Under the pieces are notes generated by a model. The model worked only from the letters and a program-made list of their open reading frames with translations. It did not search any database and was not told the DNA's origin. This document shows positions 11,141 to 22,100 of a DNA stretch of 64,000 nucleotides, in pieces; position 1 is the first letter of the stretch, and each line of letters starts with the position of its first letter. Both the position numbers and the translations under genes were made by a program. This DNA comes from Limonium bicolor. Lineage: Eukaryota; Streptophyta; Magnoliopsida; Caryophyllales; Plumbaginaceae. The DNA lies in the NCBI GenBank assembly GCA_023374045.1, contig CM041777.1, positions 486,429,594-486,493,593 of the forward strand, in the 5' to 3' direction.

Positions 11141-12675
11141 TGTAGACACCAAAAATTCTCACCCCTTAAAGCAAATTCCGAAATAATAAGAGGGGTCGTC
11201 ACCTTTCTTTTTCAAAACATATTAGCGTGCGTGCTAAACGAAACCATCATTTTATAATCTTTTTCAAAGCATTTCAAAAAAATAAAACACAATTCTTCGA
11301 AAATGAATTTCCATCGACAGTCCAGTTTCAAGGTCATCCCTTTTTGTTTATTCACCTATTTTACTATCTTATTTTGTTTTGTTTATATTCTATTTATTTA
11401 TTTTATTTTTATTCACCTATACACCTTTTTATATATTTTATTTTATTTTATTCTACTATTAACATTGGTATTTTTATTATCATTTCAGTTCATTTCTATT
11501 TAGACACTTTTATTTTCATCTTACAAACCCAATCCACACATAGTTGAACTCCAGCCTAGCACAGGCCCTTAAACCCATTCCAACACCTAGTATTGGACCT
11601 ACTAAGCCCAAACAAAAACACAAAGCCCACTCATAAACCCTAGAACCCACCCTTTCTCATGACAACAAGAAAACCCTAGTGATTCTTTACTGAACGGTGG
11701 TCTCCTTCTCCCACTCGGGGCTCGATTTTTCTTCTTCCTCATCGACTCCAATGAAAAATTTCTTCGGGAATAACAGCCACCACGCTCTCGTCTCTTCATC
11801 TCGATCATCCCTATATCCATCTCTTCTATCTCCCCTTCGCCGAGACCCGCCTCCATTCTCTTCCAAAACCCAGCGCCTCCACTTCTCCTCTATCGTTCTT
11901 CTACGAATGAAACCTCCCATCGCCTTCACCCATCCTCCTTCATCGATTCTTCATCTTCAAAAAAAATACCAGCAAACTTCAACTGTTTGGTGCTCGATGT
12001 CTGAAAATCAACTAAGCTAGCAGCAAAATCACCGGCACCAATCTCCTCGACCGATCTTCTTCGGTCTCGCATTCGCCCTTCCTACGATCTCTTGATCAGT
12101 GGCGGCCTCTAGCTCTCAACCAATCTCATATTTTGAAACGGGGGTATCCGACACCACTACCACTTTCTCGAATTTGGCTTGCACTTTCTGGTGGCTCACT
12201 CCTGGTCGCGATGTTCTTCCCTGTGAAAGGATTTTTAAGAAAAGAGAAGAAATCTCTTCCCTTCTTCCTCTTGTTGCGATTTCCTTTAGTGTTTCTCTGA
12301 TGTTTTGCTCCTCCATCTGCGATTTTGATGAGGTGCCCTGTTCGATCGAAGCGATGACATGCTATTTTACCAGCCTTTAAGATGTTGTTATCGCCGTTGA
12401 CCTACTTCTCCACAGCTTCTATCCTTGTCGATTGGTTTGGTCTGTGTTTCATATGTTTTTTCGATTGCATAATAATGTTCTTACTGTTTATTTGCTTCTC
12501 TGGAGCATTCTGGGTTTTGGATTTAAATCTCCCCAGCGCTAGACGACTGTTTTGCTGATCGATTAGCTCCAGCGAGATTTCTCGCTGCCTATTGCGCATT
12601 TTGTCATGTCTCGGTACTCATTTTGATCCCAGTGAACATATTGTTTCATATGCTAATTGTCGTTGCCCATATACT
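11141..12675 (+). repeat. Partial 5' LTR of the Ogre/Tat-like element
   Basis: It starts TGTAGACACCAAAAATTCTC and follows the 3' LTR (19139-20678) nearly base for base. At 12675 it switches to sequence otherwise found at 16604, sharing only a few bases (ATAC) at the junction. About 4.1 kb of the expected LTR is missing. Short ORFs shared with the 3' LTR lack ATG starts and are not called genes. Confidence 0.75.
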
Positions 12676-13672
12676 CACGAGAGATTACCCGCATCCCTCC
12701 ATGAGAGGAAAGTGATTCACACATTCAAGCTCAACAATCACTCAAGATCGAACCAAAGATGTCTTATATTCGTAAACCTCATAGTAATAGAGATAGAATC
12801 AACCTTCTCTTCAAACCTGCATATGCATTTTGCGTCTCTTCTAGCGTTTGGTATCTGCATGCATCATAACCACTTAATTTTCAACATCCGACTGGTAAGA
12901 ACTCCATCTAGCCTTGCTGAAAGTCAGCTTCAGTTGCAGTTGTTGAAGCATAGCTTTGATCAAAAGATGTCAACTGGAGCCATCCCGGGCCATTATCAAG
13001 CTACATCGAACCATCTCGGAGCCATCCTAGGCCTTCCTCAAGCTACATCAAATCAAACTAAAGTCATCCAAAGCCGTACAAAGACAATCCCGGAGCCATC
13101 CAGTGTCATGCTTGAGCCTCATCAACACCATATCCAGAACCAAGCTGGAGCCATACGGGAGCCATCATCTGACACTAAAACCATCCTTGGAATTATACAG
13201 GGAGCATCCAAACAGTCCAAGAACAATACGGAAGCCACCTCAAATCCCACGTCAGATCCATTCCATCACCAGGGCCTCGCCTACAAAGTTTCGAACTACG
13301 TATGGTCTGATCTCAATACGAAATTGAGTACGTAGGCAACCCGCCCAGGATGCGACCACACTTCACAGGCGAAAGTTCCCCTTTCTTCCTCGCCATCACC
13401 AATGGAGCCATCTAATAGCCCTTCCCCGAGCCATCCCGAGCTACCTTGGAGCCATCATGAGGAAATCCCGAAGTCATAACGGACCGAAGTCATCCATCCA
13501 TGACCAAAAAGTTATCAACCACATCAAAATGCATCAACCACAACACAATCCACCAATCACATCAACCCACCATTCGACTCAAGATCCAAAACAAATTGAA
13601 CAATCCCACCAACCATCCCAGAGCCGTTGCTCACAATGGGGTCATGGATCATGTCGGAGCCATCCGTCCACA
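12676..13672 (+). repeat. Duplicated internal segment, copy 1 (GGAGCCATC-rich)
   Basis: This ~1 kb is repeated with a few differences at 16604-17633. It is rich in a degenerate GGAGCCATC motif. It contains a block around 13296-13345 with TGATCTCAATACG and TTGAGTACGTAGGCAACC, which also occurs at about 17221-17270 and, more diverged, at 24000-24055. I see no convincing protein; the 247-codon open frame across it has no recognised motif and is broken in the other copy. Confidence 0.75.
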
Positions 13673-14588
13673 TGTTGTGACCTGTTATTTTTTGAAGTTC
13701 AACCCACCTTCAAGAGCAGCGGTCATTACCGTGGAGCGTACTAGTCATTTGTGTTTTCACAAAAGTGGTGGATTTTCACATAAAATTTAGTGCTCGTTCA
13801 TTCACACTTTTCCTTTCTCAAAATATTCCCCATTCCTCTCGTCGGAGCAAGTGAAGCAGCATGAAGATCGACTGCGTGGATCAATCTGGAAGCCAGACGT
13901 ACCAACCCGTGGAGCTAGCCCGTGACATGAAGACTGTCACAAACCGTTTAAATACAAAATCAGAAGTGTACCAACCCCGGTCAAGCGACATGAAGATTAG
14001 GAACACCTGTTCGAGTTCAAACGGTTGAAAATCGGAGAACACCAACCCTTCTGTGTTTGATCATAATACTACCCTGTTTGCAGGAGCCTGAAAACGAATG
14101 AGCAACCGGTCAAGAGGTCAAGAGTTCGAAGACGAAGAGTAGCCGGTCAAGAGCCAACCAAGAGCCCGAGCGTAAGCAGTCATTCAGAAGCTCGAAGACG
14201 AAGCAGAAAAATTTGAGAGAAGTTTTTAAGCTCAAACTCCCCCATTTAATGACTTTTAGAATTGATGTATAGGTTTTCCTAGCATTCTTTTCTCTCTTGT
14301 CAATTTCTGAATAGACTTTGTGTATAGGTTGTACATTCCCTCTGAATTTATCTAGATCAAATGTGTATAGGGTTTCCCACTCCCTATTTTATTTGAGAAT
14401 GACCGAGCGTCAAATTCACATTGAGAAAATCCACCACTTTGAAAACACCATTTTCAAAATTGTTTTTCTAAAACTTGGTTTCTTTTGGCATGCACGAATA
14501 AAGAGAAGAATGAATAAGGAACGACTCCTCACAGTTATATATCATTCATCAACTTTGCTTTATGGGGCGAGAATTCACGGTATCTACA
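13673..14588 (-). repeat. Inverted LTR fragment of a related element
   Basis: Read on the minus strand from 14588 it begins TGTAGATACC...AATTCTCGCCCC and continues with AAAGC and CGTGCATGC. This parallels the start of the LTR at 11141 (TGTAGACACC...AATTCTCACCCC, AAAGC, CGTGCGTGC). A purine-rich stretch precedes it on the minus strand (TTCAAGGGATACCTCC), so it looks like a 3' LTR in reverse orientation. The far end at 13673 is set only by a TG/CA dinucleotide and by loss of homology to the duplicated segment. No target duplication was seen. Confidence 0.6.
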
Positions 14589-16603
14589 GGAGGTATCCCT
14601 TGAATAAACAACATCAACAAAATGCAACCGAGCACAAAGCAAAACACATACATGCATTCATGACAAAAAAAAAGTCACAATCACAGTTAGTCCATTCAAA
14701 AACATCTGTCATGTACGAGTCTTGCCTACCACAAAAAAATATTGCACTATCACGTGTTCCACCCACCTCACCTAATCACATATCATCTTTCATCCCAACA
14801 CCTTAATATCCAAAGCCTGATCTTCAAAGGGATAGTAGAGAATGTCAGGGAGTTCGAAGCTCTGCCATGTGCATCCGTGCCCAAGATGAAGAGTAAAACA
14901 ACCCTCATCATATCGTAGGGCCACCATGCGGGAGTTTTCACCCCCCTAAAATGTCAAAAATCCAGGAGTTAATCACCAACCCGACCTCACTCGAGAGCTA
15001 CTTCTCCGACAGCGACCCCAACAGCTAGACCACCTTCAGGGCCAATCGTGACAGGATGAGCTTCATGGACTATTAACTGGAACCGACTCAAGTGAGACTA
15101 GGCGAAACCTTACCGATCATGCATTGCATCCAAGAAAAAACAAAAAAAAACATCCAGACAAAATTCAAAATCATTTATTTTGCATCATCATTAACACATC
15201 ATGCATCATGTGTATATAGTAGTTCCATATTACCACAACACATTGCATGGTATATGTACTGCATACGCTCGTATCGAAACGACGTCTTTGGGAAAATCTT
15301 AGCAATTGATTGAACAGAATGTCTGAATCGCTAAACTCTTGACCCGTCATTTCACACAAGGGTCCAATCAAAATCGGCACCACAACCAAGTGAGCAGTGT
15401 GCGAAGAGCAATATTTTCCCTTGAATTTCCAATGAGAGTACTGGACAATCCACTGAATGATGAGGGAAGGTAGAGAGAGCCAATCGAGGTAAAACCATGA
15501 GCGACTTGTGCTTTCTTTCAGCACATGGAGAGGCATAATTCAAAGTGAGATCAATGTCGATAGCAAGATATGAATTATAATTCATGCAAAGATCCGAGAA
15601 TAGTAAGAAAACAATCATTGACTAATGAGAATGACGAGGCACTTAGGATCAAAAATCCCCACAAAACCAAAGAGCTTTAACTGGCCTCTACATAATCCCT
15701 TAGTGAGCCCCTACGAGCCTTTCATGAAAAACCCTTTCTTCAAAAAAAAAACTCCACAACATGCCACCCCACATATACTTACTTGCCCTCGCAATAGAGG
15801 ATCTCGAAGGAGCCGGAGCCATGGTCTCTCCCCACCATCTTTCACAAGAACAAAACGAAAATGTTCAAAGAAATTAGTGAGTCAATGCAACTTCAGAGTC
15901 AAATGCTTAAAGAACATCAAAAATGTTGAAGAAGATCGATGCGTGAATGCAACTCCAAAGCTGAAAGCCAAAATACAAAGCAGAGAATGCTTGAGAAAGT
16001 CGATAAGCCTATGCAATTCCGAAAGCAAACACAAGGAAGAAGATCACACACCGAAAAGGAAGGAGAAGAAAGTTCAAACCGTACACCATAAAGGGCAAGA
16101 AGGAGAAATCCAAATCCAAAGGACCAATGATGTCTCGCAGAAATCAATAAAAGGTTATCAAAAACCCGTTTAATCATTCCACCCATGGCAAAGGCGCCCT
16201 CTATTGCACAAAAGCTCCACAATTCCCAAATAAATCCCATAGTCCCGTGTGACATACATCATACCCCTCACCCCGTTACAATCCAATAAAGACCTCTGAC
16301 TCATATGTTAATGATCGTTAACTGAAAGTACCGGATCTGAAACATGAATCATAAGCTTCATACTTGTTATCAACATGTCCCGTCTTTCCAAAGGGACCAT
16401 GAGCGAATGAGTGTGACCTTATCTCACAAGGTCTTCAGAGTGCGAGTGACTCATTGATTAAAGCACCACACATAAACAGCCTACCTACCCCGTTGCATGT
16501 GAGGAATTTGTAAGGATCGGAAAGTCCAAACCTCGAAGAAATTCTTAGGGAAATACTGCTCCGACCATCAAGAGCATCATCACGACATTAGCACACACAA
16601 ACA
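14589..16603 (-). other. Internal fragment of the inverted related element, non-coding
   Basis: This sits between the inverted LTR and the second copy of the duplicated segment, and presumably belongs to the same inverted element. No retrotransposon protein motif was recognised in any frame. Open frames at 15171-15536, 15625-16173 and 15917-16255 look like chance. The sequence is A-rich on the plus strand. Confidence 0.45.
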
Positions 16604-17633
16604 TACTCACGAGAGATTAACCGCATCCCTCCATGAGAGGAAAGTGATTCACACATTCAAGCTCAACAATCACTCAAGATCGAACAAAAGATGTCTTATA
16701 TTCGTAAACCTATTAATAGAGATAGAATCGTACCTTCTCTTCAAACCTGCATATGCATTTTGCGTCTCTTCTAGCGTTTGGTATCTGCATGCATCATAAC
16801 CACTTAATTTTCAACATCCGACTGGTAAGAACTCCATCTAGCCTTGCTGAAAGTCAGCTTCAGTTGCAGTTGTTGAAGCATAGCTTTTGATCAAAAGATG
16901 TCAACTGGAGCCATCCCGGGCCATTATCAAGCTACATCGAACCATCTCGGAGCCATCCTAGGCTTCCTCAAGCTACATCGAATCAAACTAAAGTCATCCA
17001 AAGCCGTACAAAGACAATCCTGGAGCCATCCAGTGTCATGCTTGAGCCTCATCAACACCATATCCAGAACCAAGCTGGAGCCATACGGGAGCCATCATCT
17101 GACACTAAAACCATCCTTGGAATTATACAGGGAGCATCCTAACAGTCAAGAACAATACGGAAGCCACCTCAAATCCACGTCAGATCCATTCCATCACCAG
17201 GGCCTCGCCTACAAAGTTTCGAACTACGTATGGTCTGATCTCAATACGAATTGAGTACGTAGGCAACCCGCCCAGGGTGCGACCACTCATTCACAGGCGA
17301 AAGTTCCCCTTTCTTCCTTGCCATCACCAATGAGCCATCTCATAGCCTTCCCCGAGCCATCCCGCCGAGCTACCTTGGAGCCATCATGAGGAAATCCCAA
17401 AGTCATAACCGGACCGAAGCCATCCATCCATGACCAAAAAGTTATCAACCACATCAAAATGCATCAACCACAACACAATCCACCAATCACATCAACCCAC
17501 CATTCGACTCAAAATCAAAACAAATTGAAACCCACCAACCATCCCGAAAATCTCAATCCAAATCGAAACCCACCAACCATCCCAGAGCCGTTACTCACAA
17601 TGGGGTCATGGATCATGTCGGAGCCATCCGTCC
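16604..17633 (+). repeat. Duplicated internal segment, copy 2
   Basis: It repeats 12672-13670 from ACTCACGAGAGATTA onward, with small indels. It continues past the break seen in copy 1, so this looks like the original context. GGAGCCATC-like motifs continue to about 17800. No gene is called. Confidence 0.75.
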
Positions 17634-18040
17634 ACACCGGAGCCACCCAACCGCACCGTAGCCATTCGATCATACCAGAGCCATATCGAAGCCATTCAGC
17701 CATATCAAACCACCGAGTTCCAAAGTCGCTCATTCCCAAAAAACCATTCACAAAATCACAAAAACCAAAAACTTGAGAGCCATACCGGAGCCATCTTGAA
17801 CTCTGGAGCCAAGAGTCGTACCAAATCCCGAAACCATAGTGCACATCGGGCCAAGACCACCAAAAACAAAAACCGAAACACAAGTCCCACATTGACAAAG
17901 TCAAGGGCAACATTAATAGAAACATTCGACTATCACATCCCTCACAGATCAACCAAAAAACATCCAATTCCGGATCAACCCACAACCAAAGTCATCCTCA
18001 AATCGACCACTCTCAAAACAACGAGTTTCGTACAACTCAA
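17634..18040 (+). other. Non-coding 3' untranslated part of the Ogre/Tat-like element
   Basis: This A- and C-rich stretch has further GAGCCAT repeats to about 17800, then unique sequence leading into the 175 bp array. No protein was recognised. Confidence 0.5.
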
Positions 18041-19030
18041 TCAAAGTATTATAGGCCCGTCATAAGTCCTATGGCTAGATGTCAAGAGGTCTAGTTGAGG
18101 CCCGTCATAAGTCCTCTTACTTTCAATTGCATTCTAGGCCCGTCATAAGTCCTAGAGCTAGACACCGAGTTCTAGTTGAGGCCCGTCATTAGTCCTCATG
18201 CATAACCCTTATTCCGATTGTATTCTAGGCCCGTCATTAGTCCTAGAGCTAGACACCGAGATCTAGTTGAGGCCCGTCATTAGTCCTCATACATTTTGAA
18301 GATGCATTCTAGGCCCGTCATAAGTCCTAGAGCTAGACACCGAGTTCTAGTTGAGGCCCATCATTAGTCCTCATGCATAACCCTTATTCCGATTGTATTC
18401 TAGGCCCGTCATTAGTCCTAGAGCTAGACACCGAGATCTAGTTGAGGCCCGTCATTAGTCCTTTACATTTCGAAGATGCATTTTAGGCCCGTCATAAGTC
18501 CTAGAGCTAGACACCGAGTTCTAGTTGAGGCCCGTCATTAGTCATCATGCATAACCCTTATTCCGATTGTATTCTAGGCCCGTCATTAGTCTTAGAGCTA
18601 GACACCGAGATCTAGTTGAGGCCCGTCATTAGTCCTCATACATTTCGAAGATGCATTCTAGGCCCGTCATAAGTCCTAGAGCTAGACACCGAGTTCTAGT
18701 TGAGGCCGTCATTAGTCCGCATGCATATCCCTTATTCTGATTGTATTCTAGGCCCGTCATTAGTCCTAGAGCTAGACATCGAGATCTAGTTGAGGCCCGT
18801 CATTAGTCCTCATACATTTCGAAGATGCATTCTAGGCCCGTCATAAGTCCTAGAGCTAGACATCGAGTTCTAGTTGAGGCCCGTCATTAGTCCTCATGCA
18901 TAGGTTGTTTGATCGTATTCTAGGCCCATCATTAGTCCTAGAGCTAGACACCGAGATCTAGTTGAGGCCCGTCATTAGTCCTCATACCATCAATCACCGC
19001 AATTTGGGGCCCGTCATAAGTCCCCGTTCA
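18041..19030 (+). repeat. 175 bp tandem repeat array before the 3' LTR
   Basis: About five units of 174-175 bp begin with ATTCTAGGCCCGTCATAAG at 18131, 18306, 18480, 18655 and 18829. Each unit is two diverged ~88 bp halves that share AGGCCCGTCATTAGTCCT and a CTAGAGCTAGACACCGAG block. Degenerate half-units flank both ends. Long plant retrotransposons often carry tandem repeats in this 3' position, and these can seed satellite DNA. Confidence 0.92.
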
Positions 19031-19061
19031 CCCGCATTCATAAGAACAAATCATAAACCGT

Positions 19062-19138
19062 GGTGAGAATTTTTGGTGTCCCGTCAACCTTGATCCAATT
19101 CTGCAAGGGCTTGTAGAATTGAATCAAGGGGAGCCATC
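19062..19138 (+). other. Hairpin and polypurine tract before the 3' LTR
   Basis: 19062-19080 is an exact reverse complement of 19143-19161 inside the LTR start. A second stem pairs 19089-19107 with 19110-19128 (17 of 19 positions, 2-base loop). The purine-rich AATCAAGGGGAG follows and precedes TGTAGACACC at 19139. The purine run probably primes plus-strand synthesis. The role of the hairpins is unknown. Confidence 0.75.
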
Positions 19139-22100
19139 TGTAGACACCAAAAATTCTCACCCCTTAAAGCAAATTCCGAAATAATAAGAGGGGTCGTCGC
19201 CTTTCTTTTTCAAAACATATTAGCGTGCGTGCTAAAACGAAACCATCATTTTATAATCTTTTTCAAAGCATTTCAAAAAAATAAAACACAATTCTTCGAA
19301 AATGAATTTCCATCGACAGTCCAGTTTCAAGGTCATCCCTTTTTGTTTATTCACCTATTTTACTATCTTATTTTGTTTTGTTTATATTCTATTTATTTAT
19401 TTTATTTTTATTCACCTATACACCTTTTTTTATATTTTATTTTATTTTATTCTACTATTAACATTGATATTTTATTATCATTTCAGTTCACTTCTATTTA
19501 GACACTTTTATTTTCATCTTACAAACCCAATCCACACTTAGTTGAACTCCAGCCTAGCCCAAGCCCTTAAACCCATTCCAGCACCTAGTATTGGACCTAC
19601 TAAGCCCAAACAAAAACACAAAGCCCACTCATAAACCCTAGAACCCACCCTTTCTCATGACAACAAGAAAACCCTAGTGATTCTTTACTGAACGGTGGTC
19701 TCCTTCTCCCACTCGGGGGCTCGATTTTCTTCTTCCTCATCGACTCCAATGAAAAATTTCTTTGGGAATAACAGCCGCCACCTCCCGTCTTCACTCTCGA
19801 TCATCCCTATATCCATCTTCTTCTATCTCCCCTTCGCCGATACCCGCCTCCATTATCTTCCAAAACCCAGCGCCTCCACTTCTCCTCTATCGTTCTTCTA
19901 CGAATGAAACCTCTCATCGCCTTCGCCCATCCTCCTTCATCGGTTCTTCATCTTCAAAAAAAATACCAACAAACTTCAACTGTTTGGTGCTCGATGTCTA
20001 AAAATCGACCTAAGCTAGCAGCAAATCACCGCCACCAATCTCCTCGACCGATCTTCTTCGGTCTCGCATTCGCCCTTCCTGCGATCTCTTGATCAGTGGC
20101 GGCCTCTAGCTCTCAACCAATCTCATATTTTGAAACGGGGGTATCCGACACCACTACCACTTTCTCGAATTTGGCTTGCACTTTCTGGTGGCTCACTCCT
20201 GGTCGCGATGTTCTTCCCTGTGAAAGGATTTTTAAGAAAAGAGAAGAAATCTCTTCCCTTCTTCCTCTTGTTACGATTTCCTTTAGTGTTTCTCTGATGT
20301 TTTGCTCCTCCATCTGCGATTTTGATGAGGTGCCCTGTTCGATCGAAGCGATGACATGCTATTTTACCGGCCTTTAAGATGTGTGTATCGCCGTCGACCT
20401 ACTTCTCCACAGCTTCTATCTTTGTCGATTGGTTTGGTCTGTGTTCATATGTTTATTTTGATTGCATAATAATGTTCTTACTGTTTATTTGCTTCTCTGG
20501 AGCGTTCTGGGTTTTGGATTTAAATCTCCCCAGCGCTAGACGACTGTTTTGCTGATCGATTAGCTCCAGCGAGATTTCTCGCTGCCTGTTGCGCATTTTG
20601 TCATGTCTCGGTACTCATTTTGATCCCAGTGAACATATTGTTTCATATGCTAATTGTCATTGCCCATATACTTGACTGAGGTACTCTCACTTCGAACCGA
20701 GATTGAATTAACGACCAATGACTCAGAGCAGATCTATCACTTCATTGCTAGACTCAGCTTCTAATCTCCAGCTGACCATGGCTCCTTCGGGTTTGAAAAT
20801 TCCACTTGATGTATCTATTGTTACGCAGCCTGTTCTGTTTTTGGGTTTGAGTTTAGCACTATTGTTGGTTTTAATGTACTGATATGATGAACTTTGGGCC
20901 CTCACCCCTTTTCCGGCCTTTGGGTGTTCGAGGTCCCTGTCTGTCTGTGCATATGTTTACCGATTCATCTTTGAGCAGAGTAAAGCTTGTTGTGCGCTGA
21001 TCTGATTTGGGGCGGTCAGTTGTGGGCCCGTTTATGCATCCTTGGTGGTGCTCCCTATATTGTGATTCGGGCTCATGGTGGCATGATTGGATTGAACCTG
21101 TACGTTGGGCCTTGGTGAACCGTCCATCCTGGTGAACTTTGAATTGACAAAGGCTTGTACGTGTGGGCTTGTTTGGCTTGGAATTGACTTTGGGCTTTGA
21201 GACTTGACCCTGTGATGGCGCTTTGGGCCTGGTACCACTTCATGGGTTTGAAAACCCTAATGGTCAGCTTTCTTATCACAAGCAATTGCTGGTTTCTCAT
21301 GTCGCGATTTTAATTCGGTTTGGGGGAAATTGAATGTTTCGGCTTTGAATTTGCCCCTTGCACATCGATTTGGTTTGGAAATTAAGTTCATACTAGCATG
21401 TAATTTGACCCTCGCGCTTAGATAAGAGCATGAATTGAGTTATAGTTGCCCCATGCTATAATTGTTAAGACAAATCACTCATCGGTTGGATGGTAACTTA
21501 TTAATCTTTCATCTTAGAGGGAAGTGATATAAACCCTTCTAGGTATGATCCCACATGACTCACAACCCCTATCTTTGATACTACACTTTGTTTAAGTCAT
21601 AATCTAAGAACGGATTAATTTGAGTAGCAACCACAATGCTTGAATTATCTTACAATCCTTAGCATTTGTTGGCAGTTTGAATCTCTTTTCTATGTTCTCG
21701 GTTGGGGTGTGGGAGATGATTAAACTGCCCCCTTTCCTCCCATTGAGAGGGGCCGTATGATCCCATTGCACAACCCCAATCCTCTTACATTTCATTACTA
21801 ACTTATCCCGTGTTTCTTTGTCTGTGTTCTATGACATGTACATTGTGGATTGAGGAACTGGAAACAGCTAAGACTAGGAAAGAAGCATTTTGGCTCGAAC
21901 TACTTGGGTATTTCCCCAGTCTTCAGAAAATGGTCGGTGCACTTCTTGCTGACCCTATCAGCTCAAGTGAGGCGGCGTCAATGCGACCCCCCATAGCAGC
22001 TTTAGATTTGAAGTTCTTATTTGTATTTGTATCAGTTTTCATTCTTATGACTTCTTCCCATGACCTTTACATTATTCTCTTGCTTGCAACCTTTGATGGA

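Noticed and set aside
12099..12380. 93-codon frame shared with 20096-20377
   Set aside because: Shared because both are LTR copies; the frame starts at GTG, not ATG, and has no motif.
12592..13335. 247-codon plus-strand frame
   Set aside because: No ATG at the start or known domain, crosses an LTR junction, and the second copy of the region (16604-17254) breaks it.
13673..14588. End of the 5' LTR of the 11141-24804 element
   Set aside because: The TGTAGATACC end looked like an LTR 3' terminus on the plus strand, but reading on shows it is the start of a related LTR on the minus strand.
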